Shown: positions 27,327 through 37,794 of the stretch, piece after piece
Position numbering within the stretch: position 1 is the stretch's first letter
How the letters are laid out: the number at the start of each line of letters is the position of its first letter
Source: Spiroplasma sp.
Lineage (GTDB): Bacteria; Bacillota_I; Bacilli_A; Mycoplasmatales; Mycoplasmataceae
Length of the DNA stretch: 37,794 nucleotides
Assembly (NCBI GenBank): GCA_022712415.1
Contig: JALAGN010000064.1
Span: 1 to 37,794 of the forward strand
Direction: 5' to 3'
Program-made: the position numbers and the translations under genes
The notes under the pieces: generated by a model
Told to the model about the DNA's origin: nothing
What the model saw: only the letters and a program-made list of their open reading frames with translations
The model's database searches: none

Positions 27327-28658
27327 ATGAAATTGTTTGATAGTTTATCAAAAGAGAAAATCGAACTACCGAAATCAAATGTAAAAATTTATTCATGTGG
27401 ACCGACTGTTTACGATTTGATTCACATTGGAAATACCCGTCCGATTTTTATCGGTGATGTGATTGTGCGTGCGCTTACCGCAGCAAAAACTAACATTAAT
27501 TTTTTAATGAACATTACTGACATCGATGACAAAATTATTAACAGAGCAATCGAACATAAAACATCAGACATTGATTTGGCAAAAAAATACACCAAAAAAT
27601 TCTTGAGTGATTTGAACGATTTGCAAGTTGTGATGCCAAATAAAATTATTCCGATCTCAAGTCGGATTGATACCATTATTGATTTTATTGATGACCTGGT
27701 TAAAAATGAGTCAGCTTATTTTTCTGAAGGAAGTGTTTATTTTGAAATTGAAAAATTCAAAGATGAGTATGGAAAAATCTCACACCAAAAACTAGACGAG
27801 TTAATCGATGGTGTCCGAATTGAAAATGATCAAAATAAAAAAAGTCCTCTTGATTTTGCTTTGTGAAAAGCAACAAGTGTTGGAAGAAAATTTTTAACAA
27901 AATGATCGAGCGGTCGTCCGGGATGACACACAGAGTGTGTTGCTTTAATTGACGAATACTTTGGTGACACCATTGATATTCATATTGGAGGAACCGATTT
28001 ACGTTTTCCTCATCATGAAAACGAAAGAATTCAATTCATGGCACGCAATCAAAAAAAACTGTCAAGAATTTGATTTCATGTTGGTCACGTTTTATTTGAC
28101 GGACAAAAAATGTCAAAGTCAGTTGGGAACATAATTACGATTGACGATTTCTTAGCAGAAAATAATGTTAACGATTTACGTTACGTGATGTTGGTCAATA
28201 AATATTCACAACAAACAAATTTAACTTACGATTTAATTGCGCAAGCAAAAAAATGAAACGAACGAAACGAAAGTTTATTCCGTAAAATTAATTGAATGCT
28301 TGCCATTGATGAATTGTCGATGACTAACGATAATCCAATTGATGATGATTTTAATATAATTGATTTTCGCAAAGAAGCAATGGAAGCTTTAAACGACGAC
28401 TTGAATACTGCGAAAGCAATTTCGGTTGTTGATGCTGCCATCAAATATTTGAACAACAAAATCAAAAATGGTTTTGTTGACGAATCGTTCAACATGTTAA
28501 ATGAAGTGTTAGCAATTTTAGGATTTGATTATGAAATTAAAAATTTAGCAGCTGACGAAATTCACGAAATTAAAAAATGACAAAAATTAGTTCAAACCAA
28601 AAAATTTGAAGAAGCAGATGCGCTTCGTAAAAAACTATTGAAGAAAAAAATTATTTAA
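27327..28658 (+). CDS. cysS: Cysteinyl-tRNA synthetase
   Basis: [45 protein letters not shown]; 443 aa in code 4 (GTG 27318 is an alternative start). Confidence 0.96.
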
Positions 28659-28676
28659 ATGTAAAGGGTGTTATAA

Positions 28677-29378
28677 ATGGAGTCAAAATATCTTGTTTAT
28701 GGTAAGAAAGTCGTTCAGCACGTTCTCGAAACCAAACCAAATTTAATTATTGAAATTTGGATTGAGGCTGGAGAGGAACGGGTGTGAGAATTTAGCATAC
28801 CAGAGAATATTAAGGTCGTTAAAAAAAATATAAGTGAAATAGATAGAGTAGCAGATGGAAATCATCAAGGGTTCGTTGCTTTTATGAAAGAATATAACTA
28901 CGTTCCTTTTGCTGAGATTGTGGATGAAGATAAAATATTGATTTTAGATCGAATTCAAGATCCCCATAATTTTGGAGCTATTATCAGAAGTGCAGCTTTA
29001 TTTGGGTACAAAAATATTTTACTGTTAGACCACAATCAATGTCCCGTGACTCCAGCCGTCGTAAAAACTTCTGCCGGAACGCTTTACGATGTCCAAATTG
29101 TACGTGTTTCAAATTTGTCAAATGCCATTAAAGCACTGCAAGAAAATAACCACTGAATCTATTCAACTTTTTTAAGTGAAGATTCACAAGAACTAAATTC
29201 AATCGAATTTACCAAAAGAAATGCAATTATAATCGGAAATGAAGGCGAAGGAATTTCGCAAAAAATTGCGAAGCAATCCGATTTTAGAATTAAAATTAAA
29301 ACCAATGACGCGATTGATTCATTAAATGCGTCGGTCGCCACAGGAGTTATTTTATTTTTTGCCACTCTAAATCAATAG
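28677..29378 (+). CDS. rlmB: 23S rRNA (guanosine-2'-O)-methyltransferase RlmB-like (SpoU/TrmH family)
   Basis: ILDRIQDPHNFGAIIRSAALFG, IIGNEGEGIS, DSLNASVATGVILF; downstream of cysS. Confidence 0.92.
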
Positions 29379-29391
29379 AGGAGGAAAAGGT

Positions 29392-30060
29392 ATGGCTTCT
29401 AATGATAGTGCCTTTATGAAAGAAATAATTAGAACAACTATTAAAGATAACAAAATGAAAATAACACAAGATAATCTTGACGGTTTAGTCGTCACAGTTT
29501 CAGCATTCGTTCGGCAAATTGTGCAAACCAACACATTCAACAGTATTGGTGCTGAAGATTTGATGACACCAATTTGAATTGGAGTGAACGAAGGTTGCAA
29601 GGAAATCAAAAAGCATCATATTCCAATTGACAGTGGATTCATCTTCACCTGCGTCAAAAATAAAATTTTAGATGTTGTACGAAGAATGGGAACCGCAGCT
29701 AATCGGACTCTCAGTTACGCAGTGCGTAATCGTACGTACTGCGCGGTTCTAAAACCAGAGGGTGATCCGGAAGACACTTTTGATTATCAAACAACTAAAA
29801 CGCTTTCACAACGCGAAGAAGAAATGTGTCAATGAAAAATTGTTCGTCTTTGCATGGATGAACAATGACAACAAATTAGAAGTGAACGTGATCGTCAAAT
29901 TGTTGCCGCTTGATATGAAGGAGATAGTTATGCCGATATTGTTGAGAAGTTGCATATATCGTCTCGCAATGTTGCGCGGGTGCTTCAAACGTTCAAGGAA
30001 GGAACCAAAAGGAGAATCTTGGATTTTTACACTTCTATCGAAAAGCGTAAAAAAAATTAA
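29392..30060 (+). CDS. Divergent sigma-70 family protein, SigH-like
   Basis: 222 aa in code 4. C-terminal DRQIVAAWYEGDSYADIVEKLHISSRNVARVLQTFKEGTKRRIL fits sigma region 4; position between rlmB and rpmG-secE-nusG matches Firmicutes sigH. Confidence 0.75.
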
Positions 30061-30106
30061 TTTTTAATAATAAGTTAATTTATAGTTTATAATTGACTTA
30101 GATAAG

Positions 30107-30128
30107 AATAACCGCAAGGTTATTTTTT
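30107..30128 (+). terminator. Rho-independent terminator between sigma-like gene and rpmG
   Basis: aataacc-gcaa-ggttatt followed by T run. Confidence 0.75.
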
Positions 30129-30152
30129 ATTTGGTCGAAAGGAGAGATTGAA

Positions 30153-30311
30153 ATGCCAACAGCTTCTAAAAAAATTATCTTAGTGTGCGAAGAGTGTTTG
30201 AATCGTAATTATTCTTTTCAAAAGAGTACCCTTTCGCAGCGTAACAGACTTGAACTAAAGAAATTTTGTTCTTTTTGTAACAAACACACTATCCATAAAG
30301 AATCGAGGTAA
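30153..30311 (+). CDS. rpmG: 50S ribosomal protein L33
   Basis: [22 protein letters not shown]...[20 protein letters not shown]; two CxxC motifs. Confidence 0.92.
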   Translation: MPTASKKIILVCEECLNRNYSFQKSTLSQRNRLELKKFCSFCNKHTIHKESR

Positions 30312-30754
30312 TGATTGTGAAAGAAAAAGATCCTAACAAAAAAGCTACACAAGATGACAGTGTTTTAAAAGGCAAACCAAAATTATCAAAAGCCGAAAAA
30401 GCGAAAGCGAAATTTGACAAAATTGAAGCGAAACGCGAGAAAAAAGAAAAACAAAAAGAAATCTATAAAGATTTAAAAGATGGATATAAAGAGTTTGAAT
30501 CGAAAGACAGTCGAACTAAAAGAGCAAAAGCAGCACGAGTTAAAAAAATCAAAGATAAAATTGATTACAAAATGGCGCTGCGCGAATTTCCAATTCGCTT
30601 AATTAAAGAAGTTCAAAAAGTTAGATGACCAAAACAAAAAGATCTGGGATCAAAATTGGCGTGAGTGATTGGGTTTATGCTCTCACTTGCCATCCTCTTC
30701 TACTTTGTAGACTGAGGAATCCAAGCCTTGTTTGGTGTCGCAAAAATTATTTAA
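30311..30754 (+). CDS. secE: Preprotein translocase subunit SecE with long charged N-terminal extension
   Basis: EVQKVRWPKQKDLGSKLAWVIGFMLSLAILFYFVDWGIQALFG; between rpmG and nusG; 147 aa in code 4. Confidence 0.9.
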
Positions 30755-30765
30755 TGGAGGAAACT

Positions 30766-31371
30766 ATGTCAGAATTAGAATTATTAAACGAGTTAGAAAA
30801 CTTTAAAGGTCAATGATTTGTCATTAACTGTAACAGTGGACATGAAGAAAAAATTCGCGAGGATTTAATCGAAAAAATGAACACCGGAATTTTATCGCAA
30901 TACATTTTTGATATTCGAATTTCAAAAGCACCAATTGCTGGTAAAAATGGAAAAGTAATGGACCGTAATAAATTTCCCGGATACATTTTCATTAACATGA
31001 TTATCACTGACGAAACTTGATTTACAATTCGAAACACACCAGGTGTCACTGGATTTATTGGTTCATCAGGAAAAGGGGCAAAACCTTTACCATTAACAAC
31101 TGATGAAGTTATGAAAATGTTAATGATTGGTGAAACAAAAGAAGAAAAAGTGACACCAGGTCAAACACCAAAAAAAGAAAAAAATCTTTTCAAGGCTGAG
31201 TTTGCAGAAAAAGACTTCGTGATTATTACCAACGGGGTCTTTGAAGGAAAAGAAGGTCAAGTGATGAAAATGGATTACGAGAAAGGGATTGCGATTATTA
31301 ATATCGAACTCTTTGGTCGTTATACACCATCAGAAGTTAACTTTGACGATGCCAAAAAATTAAATTATTAA
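30766..31371 (+). CDS. nusG: Transcription termination/antitermination protein NusG
   Basis: [48 protein letters not shown] (KOW); 201 aa in code 4. Confidence 0.95.
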
Positions 31372-31384
31372 TAAGGAGAATAGA

Positions 31385-31888
31385 ATGCAAAAAATCCAAA
31401 TCAAATTAAAAGATGGTAGAGTAATGAATGCTGAACTTTATCCAGAACTTGCTCCGATTTCGGTGCAAAACTTTATTAATTTAATAAATGAAAACTATTT
31501 TGCGGGACTAATTTTTCACCGTGTTATTCCTAATTTCATGATCCAAGGTGGTGGAATGAAACCGGGATTAGTGGAAAGTGGTAAAGCAAAAGAAATTAAA
31601 GGGGAATTCTCATCAAACGGATGAAAAGAAAACCTGAAATTATCACATGGTCCGGGTGTTTTATCAATGGCGCGTACGCAAGTGCCAGACTCTGCATCAA
31701 GCCAATTCTTTATTGTAACGGGAGATGCTAAATTCCTTGACGGGCAATATGCGGCATTTGGAAAATTGAGTGACGACGCTAGTTTAAAAGTGGCGATGGA
31801 TCTTCAAAATGTCCCAACTCATTCAGTGGGATTTCACGATGATGTTCCAGTGCAAGATATTGTGATTGAAACAATTCAATTAGTCTAA
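31385..31888 (+). CDS. Cyclophilin-type peptidyl-prolyl cis-trans isomerase
   Basis: [48 protein letters not shown]; joined through TGA. Confidence 0.93.
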
Positions 31889-31890
31889 TT

Positions 31891-31916
31891 GTAAAACACC
31901 TGCGCGGTGTTTTTTA
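31891..31916 (+). terminator. Rho-independent terminator
   Basis: aacacc-tgcgc-ggtgtt followed by T run. Confidence 0.8.
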
Positions 31917-31973
31917 TTTTTCCTCACACGAGAATCCAAAAACTGTGTTATGATTATTTATGGCCGATTTTTA

Positions 31974-32008
31974 TTGTGGAAGATTTTAATTAATCGCTTG
32001 GACCACAA
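31974..32008 (+). promoter_or_regulatory. Candidate L1-binding leader hairpin upstream of rplK-rplA
   Basis: ttgtgg...ccacaa outer stem enclosing aagatt...aatcgctt; location fits L1 autoregulation. Assigned by eye only. Confidence 0.4.
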
Positions 32009-32036
32009 CGAAACATTCAATAGAGGAGGTGTTATC

Positions 32037-32465
32037 GTGGCAAAAAAAATCACACGTATTGCAAAATTAGAATTTATGGCTATGCAAGCTAAACCAGGTG
32101 CAGAATTAGCTTCACTTGGTATTAATATGCCTCAATTCACACAACAATTTAATGACGCCACTAAAGACAGAGCAGGTGAAGTAGTTCCTGTTGTTATTAC
32201 AGCTTATGATGATAAATCATTTGATTTCGAATTAAAAACTACTCCCGCAGCATTTTTACTAAAAAAAGCAGCGGGCATCCAAAAAGGAGCACATAAATCA
32301 GGGACCGAAGTTGTCGCAACTATTTCTGCGGATAAAATCAAAGAAATTGCTGAGTACAAAATGGCTGATTTAAATGCAACAACAATTGAAGCAGCAATGA
32401 GAATTATCGAAGGTACCGCAAGAAACATGGGTATCAAAGTAGAAGGAATGCCTGAGGTTAAATAG
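32037..32465 (+). CDS. rplK: 50S ribosomal protein L11
   Basis: GTG start; [40 protein letters not shown]. Confidence 0.95.
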   Translation: MAKKITRIAKLEFMAMQAKPGAELASLGINMPQFTQQFNDATKDRAGEVVPVVITAYDDKSFDFELKTTPAAFLLKKAAGIQKGAHKSGTEVVATISADKIKEIAEYKMADLNATTIEAAMRIIEGTARNMGIKVEGMPEVK

Positions 32466-32467
32466 TT

Positions 32468-33154
32468 ATGGCTAAAATTTCAAAAAAATTAAAAGTCGCA
32501 TACGGTAAAGTTGATCACAATCAAACTTACGTAATTGCGGAAGCTGTTAAACTTGCAAAAGATACCTCAGTTGCTAAATTCGACGCAACAATCGATGTTG
32601 CCTTCAATCTAAACGTTGACCCTCGTCATGCGGATCAACAAATTCGTGGAGCAGTTGTGCTTCCTGCCGGAACCGGTAAAACACAAAAAGTATTAGTTTT
32701 AACTAAAACAAAAGCAGCTGACGCTGAAGCAGCGGGAGCTGACTATGTTGGAGCCGTTGAATTAATTCAAAAAATTCAAAAAGAAAACTGATTTGATTTT
32801 GATGTTATTATTGCCACACCAGAAATGATGGCAGAACTAGGAAAAATTGGGAAAATCTTAGGTCCGAAAGGATTAATGCCGAACCCAAAAACTGGAACTG
32901 TTACTATGGATGTTAAAAAAGCAATTGATGACGTTAAAAAAGGGAAAGTTGAATATCGTACTGATAAAGAAGGAAATGTTCACTCAGTGATTGGGAAAGC
33001 ATCTTTCAAACCAGAAGATTTGATTGCCAACTACAACACTTTATTAGATGTAATCAAAAAAGCAAAACCACAATCAGTTAAAGGAACTTATATTAAAAAC
33101 ATTTCAATTTCAGCCACAATGGGGCCGGGAATTAAAATTACAATTGAAAACTAA
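32468..33154 (+). CDS. rplA: 50S ribosomal protein L1
   Basis: [19 protein letters not shown]; downstream of rplK; joined through TGA. Confidence 0.97.
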
Positions 33155-33230
33155 TCTTTCAAAAATTCGCAAAAGCGGATTTTTTTTATCCCAAAAACGA
33201 TATAATACTCGTGTCAAAGGAGTGTTAGTT

Positions 33231-34019
33231 ATGAAATGGTGATTTTCAGATTATGATGGAACAATTAATGTAAATCATAACGATATTATTGAACAACAGG
33301 ATTTAGAATTTATCAACGAATGAATTGATGACGGCAATAAATTGGTGATTGCGACGGGGCGAATGAACCATGAAATTTTGGGAGTCTTAAAACAAAATGC
33401 CATCCCATTTGATTATTTAGTGATGAACAACGGGGCTTGCGTGTATGACAAAAGTAATAACTTAATTAGTCATTTAACCATCCCAATGGCAGCACGCAAA
33501 GAAATTGTTGCGATCTTAACGGAATGAAAAGAGCGCTTCGCTATGTCTTATTGTATTGAAAATACAAGAACGGATCTGACAAGTGTTTATACGAAAGAAA
33601 TTGAGGAGAGCGAGTTTTTAAGACAATATGCTCCACATCACAATAATTTTGAAGCCGGAATTAAAGACATTGAAACCAACAAGGATTTAAACATTATTTA
33701 TTTCTATGTTAATAAAGGTGATATCGAAGAGATTAAAAATCGCTTCCACGCTATTCCTGGTTTAAAAGCGGTGCGAACAGTGGCAAATGTCATTGAAGTG
33801 ATGAACGCCGATGTTTCAAAAGCACATGGAATCAAAATTATTGAGGACATGCATAACTTAGATAATGCAAATATTTTCACAAGCGGTGATGGCGAAAATG
33901 ACATCGAAATGTTGGCGCACACCAAACATTCATTCGCGATGGACACCGCAGATGATGTGGTGAAAAAAACTGCTAGTCACGTGATCGCACGCGTGCGAGA
34001 CATTAAAAAATATTTGTAA
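33231..34019 (+). CDS. Cof-type HAD hydrolase
   Basis: WWFSDYDGTINVN (motif I), VIATGR, SGDGENDIEML (motif IV); 262 aa in code 4. Confidence 0.92.
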
Positions 34020-34067
34020 GCAAAAAGTCTTGTTGCTAATTTAGAAAATATGTTATTATATATGTGC

Positions 34068-34205
34068 TATTCGTATCGAAGAAAGTAACTGGGTTCGCCC
34101 TTAATTTGTTACCGAGGAATGAAACACTTATTATGCGATTAATTTTGATTTAATCAATATATGTTTTACGAGCCTCGGAAAATAATTATTTTCTGAGGTT
34201 TTTTA
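34068..34205 (+). promoter_or_regulatory. Ribosomal protein L10 leader with terminator-like hairpin
   Basis: Long structured leader directly before rplJ, including gggttcgccc and the cctcggaaaataattattttctgagg-tttttt hairpin. Confidence 0.8.
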
Positions 34206-34222
34206 ATGAGAGGAGGCAAAAT

Positions 34223-34720
34223 ATGGCAGATGTTAGAAAAGCGCACGCTTTAAAAGGCGAAATTATTAACGAAATTGCTTCGAAAATTAAAGAAGCAAAC
34301 GGAACAGTGATTGCTGAATACACAGGATTATCTGTTGCTGACGTAACTGAATTAAGAAATATGGCGCGTGAAAGAAACGTTTTTGTAAAAGTTTACAAAG
34401 ACTCACTTGTGACACGTGCACTTGATTCACTAAAAATCGAAGGATTAGCACCTTACTTAACAAAACAAAATATCTATTTATTTTCAGAAGATGCTATCGC
34501 TGCTGCTAAATTAGTAGCGGATTTTGCAAAAAAACACGAAGAACTAGTATTGAAAGCTGGGATCTATGAAGGAACTGTTATGGATACTGCTGCAATTAAC
34601 GAAATTGCATCACTTCCATCAAAAGACGAACTATACAGTATGTTCGCATCTTCATTGATTTACCCATTGCGTCAATTTATGTTATTAACAAAAGAAATCG
34701 CAAAAACAAAACCGGAATAA
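34223..34720 (+). CDS. rplJ: 50S ribosomal protein L10
   Basis: VIAEYTGLSVADVTELRNMARERNVFVKVYKDSLVTRAL. Confidence 0.96.
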   Translation: MADVRKAHALKGEIINEIASKIKEANGTVIAEYTGLSVADVTELRNMARERNVFVKVYKDSLVTRALDSLKIEGLAPYLTKQNIYLFSEDAIAAAKLVADFAKKHEELVLKAGIYEGTVMDTAAINEIASLPSKDELYSMFASSLIYPLRQFMLLTKEIAKTKPE

Positions 34721-34787
34721 TGAAATAATTGGTACCAATAGCGCCAATAATTAAAAAAGAAATTTACAGAAAAAGGAGAAATACATT

Positions 34788-35153
34788 ATGGCAATTACAA
34801 AAGACGATATTATTAAAGCATTAGAAGAAATGAAATTAGCAGAATTAAACGATTTAGTTAAATCAATCGAAGATCACTTCGGAGTTGTAGCGGCTGCCGC
34901 AGTTGCTGCACCTGCTGCTGGAGCTGCTGCTGCAGCACCAACAGAAGTTAACGTGATGTTAACAAGCGCTGGTGGAAACAAAGTTCAAGTAATCAAAATC
35001 GTAAAAGAAATTACAGGATTGGGATTAATGGATGCTAAAAAATTAGTTGACGGAACTTTACCAGTTGCAATTAAAGAAAACGTAAAAACTGAAGAAGCAG
35101 AAGAAATGAAAAAATCATTGATGGACGCTGGAGCTTCAGTTGACTTGAAATAA
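34788..35153 (+). CDS. rplL: 50S ribosomal protein L7/L12
   Basis: Ala-rich hinge and [26 protein letters not shown]. Confidence 0.97.
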   Translation: MAITKDDIIKALEEMKLAELNDLVKSIEDHFGVVAAAAVAAPAAGAAAAAPTEVNVMLTSAGGNKVQVIKIVKEITGLGLMDAKKLVDGTLPVAIKENVKTEEAEEMKKSLMDAGASVDLK

Positions 35154-35175
35154 TTTCATAAACTAAATAGCGAAA

Positions 35176-35205
35176 CGAACACACATATTAATGTGTGTTT
35201 TTTTA
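35176..35205 (+). terminator. Rho-independent terminator after rplL
   Basis: acacacat-atta-atgtgtgt followed by T run. Confidence 0.85.
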
Positions 35206-35314
35206 ATTTGCAAGAAGTTTACTTAACATCAAGGAGCAAAAGCAACAAATTATTTGATATTATAATTTATGAAAGTAATAGGCATTAGATAAATCAAGAA
35301 AGAGGTATAAAGGA

Positions 35315-36946
35315 ATGACAAAATTTTTCGTTAAACGAATTGTCCGCAACTGAGTGGGTTGAACAATTTGTGGTATTTGCGTTTTAGCATTACTTATTGA
35401 GATCCCCATTTTCTTTGGGGATGATAGGTTGTTAGAAAGCGCAAACATGTTTGTTGCCCCTTTTGTCACATTAATGTGTTTTAGTTTTTTCTATACGTTA
35501 GTATTCACAATCAATTTCTTTAGTGAAGATATTGAAAAAGGGATTGTTAGTTTAGAATTGCAAAACGGAAAATCAAAATTCAAAACTTACTTTACAAGGG
35601 TTGCTTTTTCATCGGGTGCAAACGTTATCATGATTATTGGTCTTTGACTCGTTGTTGTTGGATTGTTTGCTTGTTTTAAAATGACGCGCGTTTATGCACT
35701 TGACGGTTTTGCCGCTTCAATTGGAACTTTAATTTTACTATCTATTTTTCTTAATGTTGTAACAACGGTTACAACATTAATTGTTAAATCATATATAAGT
35801 TCGATTGTTGTTTTAATCTTATTTTTTATTGTCATGATTGCTCCGGTCTTTTCACAAATGGGAATGGCTTCGTTAGGGTCAAACATTGATACCAACAATA
35901 CGGTTAATTCAATGAAATATTTTAAAGATTTTCAAGATGACAAAGTAGCACAAGCTATCTTGAACTATACTAAGGATGAAAAATTTGCAGCAGACTTTAA
36001 AAAACACGGTCAGTCAGACAACGATATTGATGAATTTAAATTTGCTGATAATTATTTTTATTACTTTAACGAAGATCCAAATTACAACTATAACAGAACG
36101 TATCCGGAAAACAAGATTTTGCTTAATGATATCGTCGGTGGAATGTCAGCTGTTAGATTTTTAGAATACACAACATTTCAAAAAGCATTTGTACCAATTG
36201 CAGAGCAAAAGATAGAGAACTTTAATCCTGGTAATAATTTTGATATGGAAGAAGTTTGAAATTATCAAGATCTGAGTGACTTAATTGCCAGCTTCTCGAA
36301 TGAAGATTTAAAAAGTAGTTTCCTGCCAGCTATTTCGGATCCTTTATCGGGAGATGAATTGAAAGCATTTTTATTAAAATGCGTTGATTTTTATAAAGAT
36401 ACATTCCAACATCCCGTTCAACCATTGTTTGGTGTTCGAATTGGTGACTTAGAATCGGAGAAAAACGAAATTTACAGACATTGTGACGAATGAGAAATAA
36501 ACGGCAAAAAAGGAATGTCAACCTATGTCGCAGGAATGTTATATAGTGTCGATAAGTGTTTTAAATATCTATTCACAGGAAAAGTTGATTTTCAAGAACC
36601 TTCATTTAGTTATATGCATACATATACAAATGGTATTGCAGGCCCACATAGCATCGCTGTTGCAAACCCTTTTACATGATTAACAGACTTTGAATATGGA
36701 GCAGCTAGAAATAGTAACTACTACTGAATTGTCCAAGACACATTTGGAACTGTGTATTCAAAACAATATCTTGTTGATTCTGTTGCTGATGACGAAGAAA
36801 CAAATGGCATTACGGCATTAAAATACCGTGTCCGCAATTTACAATATAACACTTCTTATTGAGGTGAATTAGCAGGATTTGTGGTTGTTGATGTGGTCAT
36901 CCTATTAATTGCCATGGCACTCTACAACAGAAAGGTGTATAGATAA
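35315..36946 (+). CDS. ABC-2 type permease-like membrane protein with large non-TM domain
   Basis: 543 aa in code 4; N-terminal TM cluster, long hydrophilic middle, C-terminal TM (ELAGFVVVDVVILLIAMALY); coupled by TAATG to an ABC ATPase. Confidence 0.75.
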
Positions 36947-37683
36947 TGATGAAAAAAATGATTGTTAGAAATATATCGAAAGAGTTCAAGGGCGGCTTTG
37001 GAATTAAAAAGATTTCTTTTGAAGTTAACGCTGGTGATATTGTTGGATTTATTGGTGATAACGGAATGGGAAAGACAACAACAATTAAATCAATTCTCGG
37101 AGAGTTAAAAATCCAATCTGGTGAAGTGATTATTGATGGAGAGAAAATTTCACAATTTGCGCAACGCGTCGCTTTCTTTCCAGACCAACGTTCATTTCCT
37201 TCGGGAATCAGAGTTTGTGATTACTTAATGTATTATTTATCGTTAAAAGATATTAAAATTTCACAAAGCAAGATTGATGCTCTTTTTGAGGAATACGGAC
37301 TAAAAGGTGTCTATAAAAAGAAAATCGCCACACTATCTAGTGGGATGGTTAAAAAAATGTTGTTTATTGCTGTTCTACTAACGGATGCTGACTTAATTAT
37401 TTTAGATGAACCGACCGCTAACCTTGACGTTGAATCGCGCATTCAAATGTTAGAGATTCTAAAGGAATTTGGGAAACGAGGAAAAGCAATTATTATCACG
37501 AGTCATATTATTGATGAATTAAAAGAAATCGTCAATCGTTTGTTGATTATCAGAAATGGGCGAATTGTGTATGATGATCAATTCGACAACAAAGTTGACG
37601 ATATTGAAGAAATCTACCACAAAGTCTATGAATCGAGTCGTGATTCTTCCAATGTGAAACGAATTCTATCGATTATCGAGTAA
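36946..37683 (+). CDS. ABC transporter ATP-binding protein (ABC-2 type)
   Basis: Walker A GDNGMGKTTTIKSI, ATLSSGMVKKMLFIAVLL signature, LIILDEPTANLD. Confidence 0.92.
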   Translation: MMKKMIVRNISKEFKGGFGIKKISFEVNAGDIVGFIGDNGMGKTTTIKSILGELKIQSGEVIIDGEKISQFAQRVAFFPDQRSFPSGIRVCDYLMYYLSLKDIKISQSKIDALFEEYGLKGVYKKKIATLSSGMVKKMLFIAVLLTDADLIILDEPTANLDVESRIQMLEILKEFGKRGKAIIITSHIIDELKEIVNRLLIIRNGRIVYDDQFDNKVDDIEEIYHKVYESSRDSSNVKRILSIIE

Positions 37684-37707
37684 GAATTAATTATATATTA
37701 GGCAAGT

Positions 37708-37745
37708 AACTTTACTATGAGAACAAATAGTAAAGTTCTTTTTAA
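37708..37745 (+). terminator. Rho-independent terminator after ABC pair
   Basis: aactttacta-N10-tagtaaagtt (10-bp perfect stem) followed by T-rich run. Confidence 0.8.
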
Positions 37746-37794
37746 TTTAAAAATTATTTTATCACTTTTTTTAAAAAAATGGTAAATTAATTGA

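Overview
The window reads as the origin-proximal chromosome arm of a low-GC Mollicute. UGA is decoded as Trp throughout (translation table 4), and the gene order resembles the Spiroplasma/Mesoplasma/Entomoplasma group; that taxonomic guess rests on gene content and order only. All supported genes are on the + strand. Order: dnaN (partial)-gyrB-gyrA-serS-[two perfect parS-like 16-mers]-SRP RNA-tadA-dnaX-recR-tmk-holB-methyltransferase-tilS-ftsH-hslO-ABC ATPase-DUF1904-like-lysS-AsnA-like-rpsF-ssb-rpsR-rplI-dnaB-lipoprotein-N/Q-rich ORF pair-ung-ECF S-like membrane protein-cysS-rlmB-SigH-like sigma factor-rpmG-secE-nusG-ppiase-rplK-rplA-HAD hydrolase-L10 leader-rplJ-rplL-ABC-2 permease/ATPase. 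Many ORFs in the supplied track are fragments because TGA was treated as a stop; I merged them by frame arithmetic. Most of the window is conserved housekeeping DNA and I found no large novel system. The best leads are: (1) a possible -1 frameshift at an exact A_AAA_AAG heptamer joining two N/Q-rich hypothetical ORFs; (2) a 26-bp perfect palindrome inside serS that shares 20 identical bases with a site inside dnaX; (3) two perfect parS-like sites 36 bp apart beside serS; (4) a divergent SigH-like sigma factor at the Firmicutes sigH position; (5) an AsnA-like protein downstream of lysS that appears to lack the DQWDWE motif. No alignment or database search was run; homology statements come from recognised motifs and gene order.
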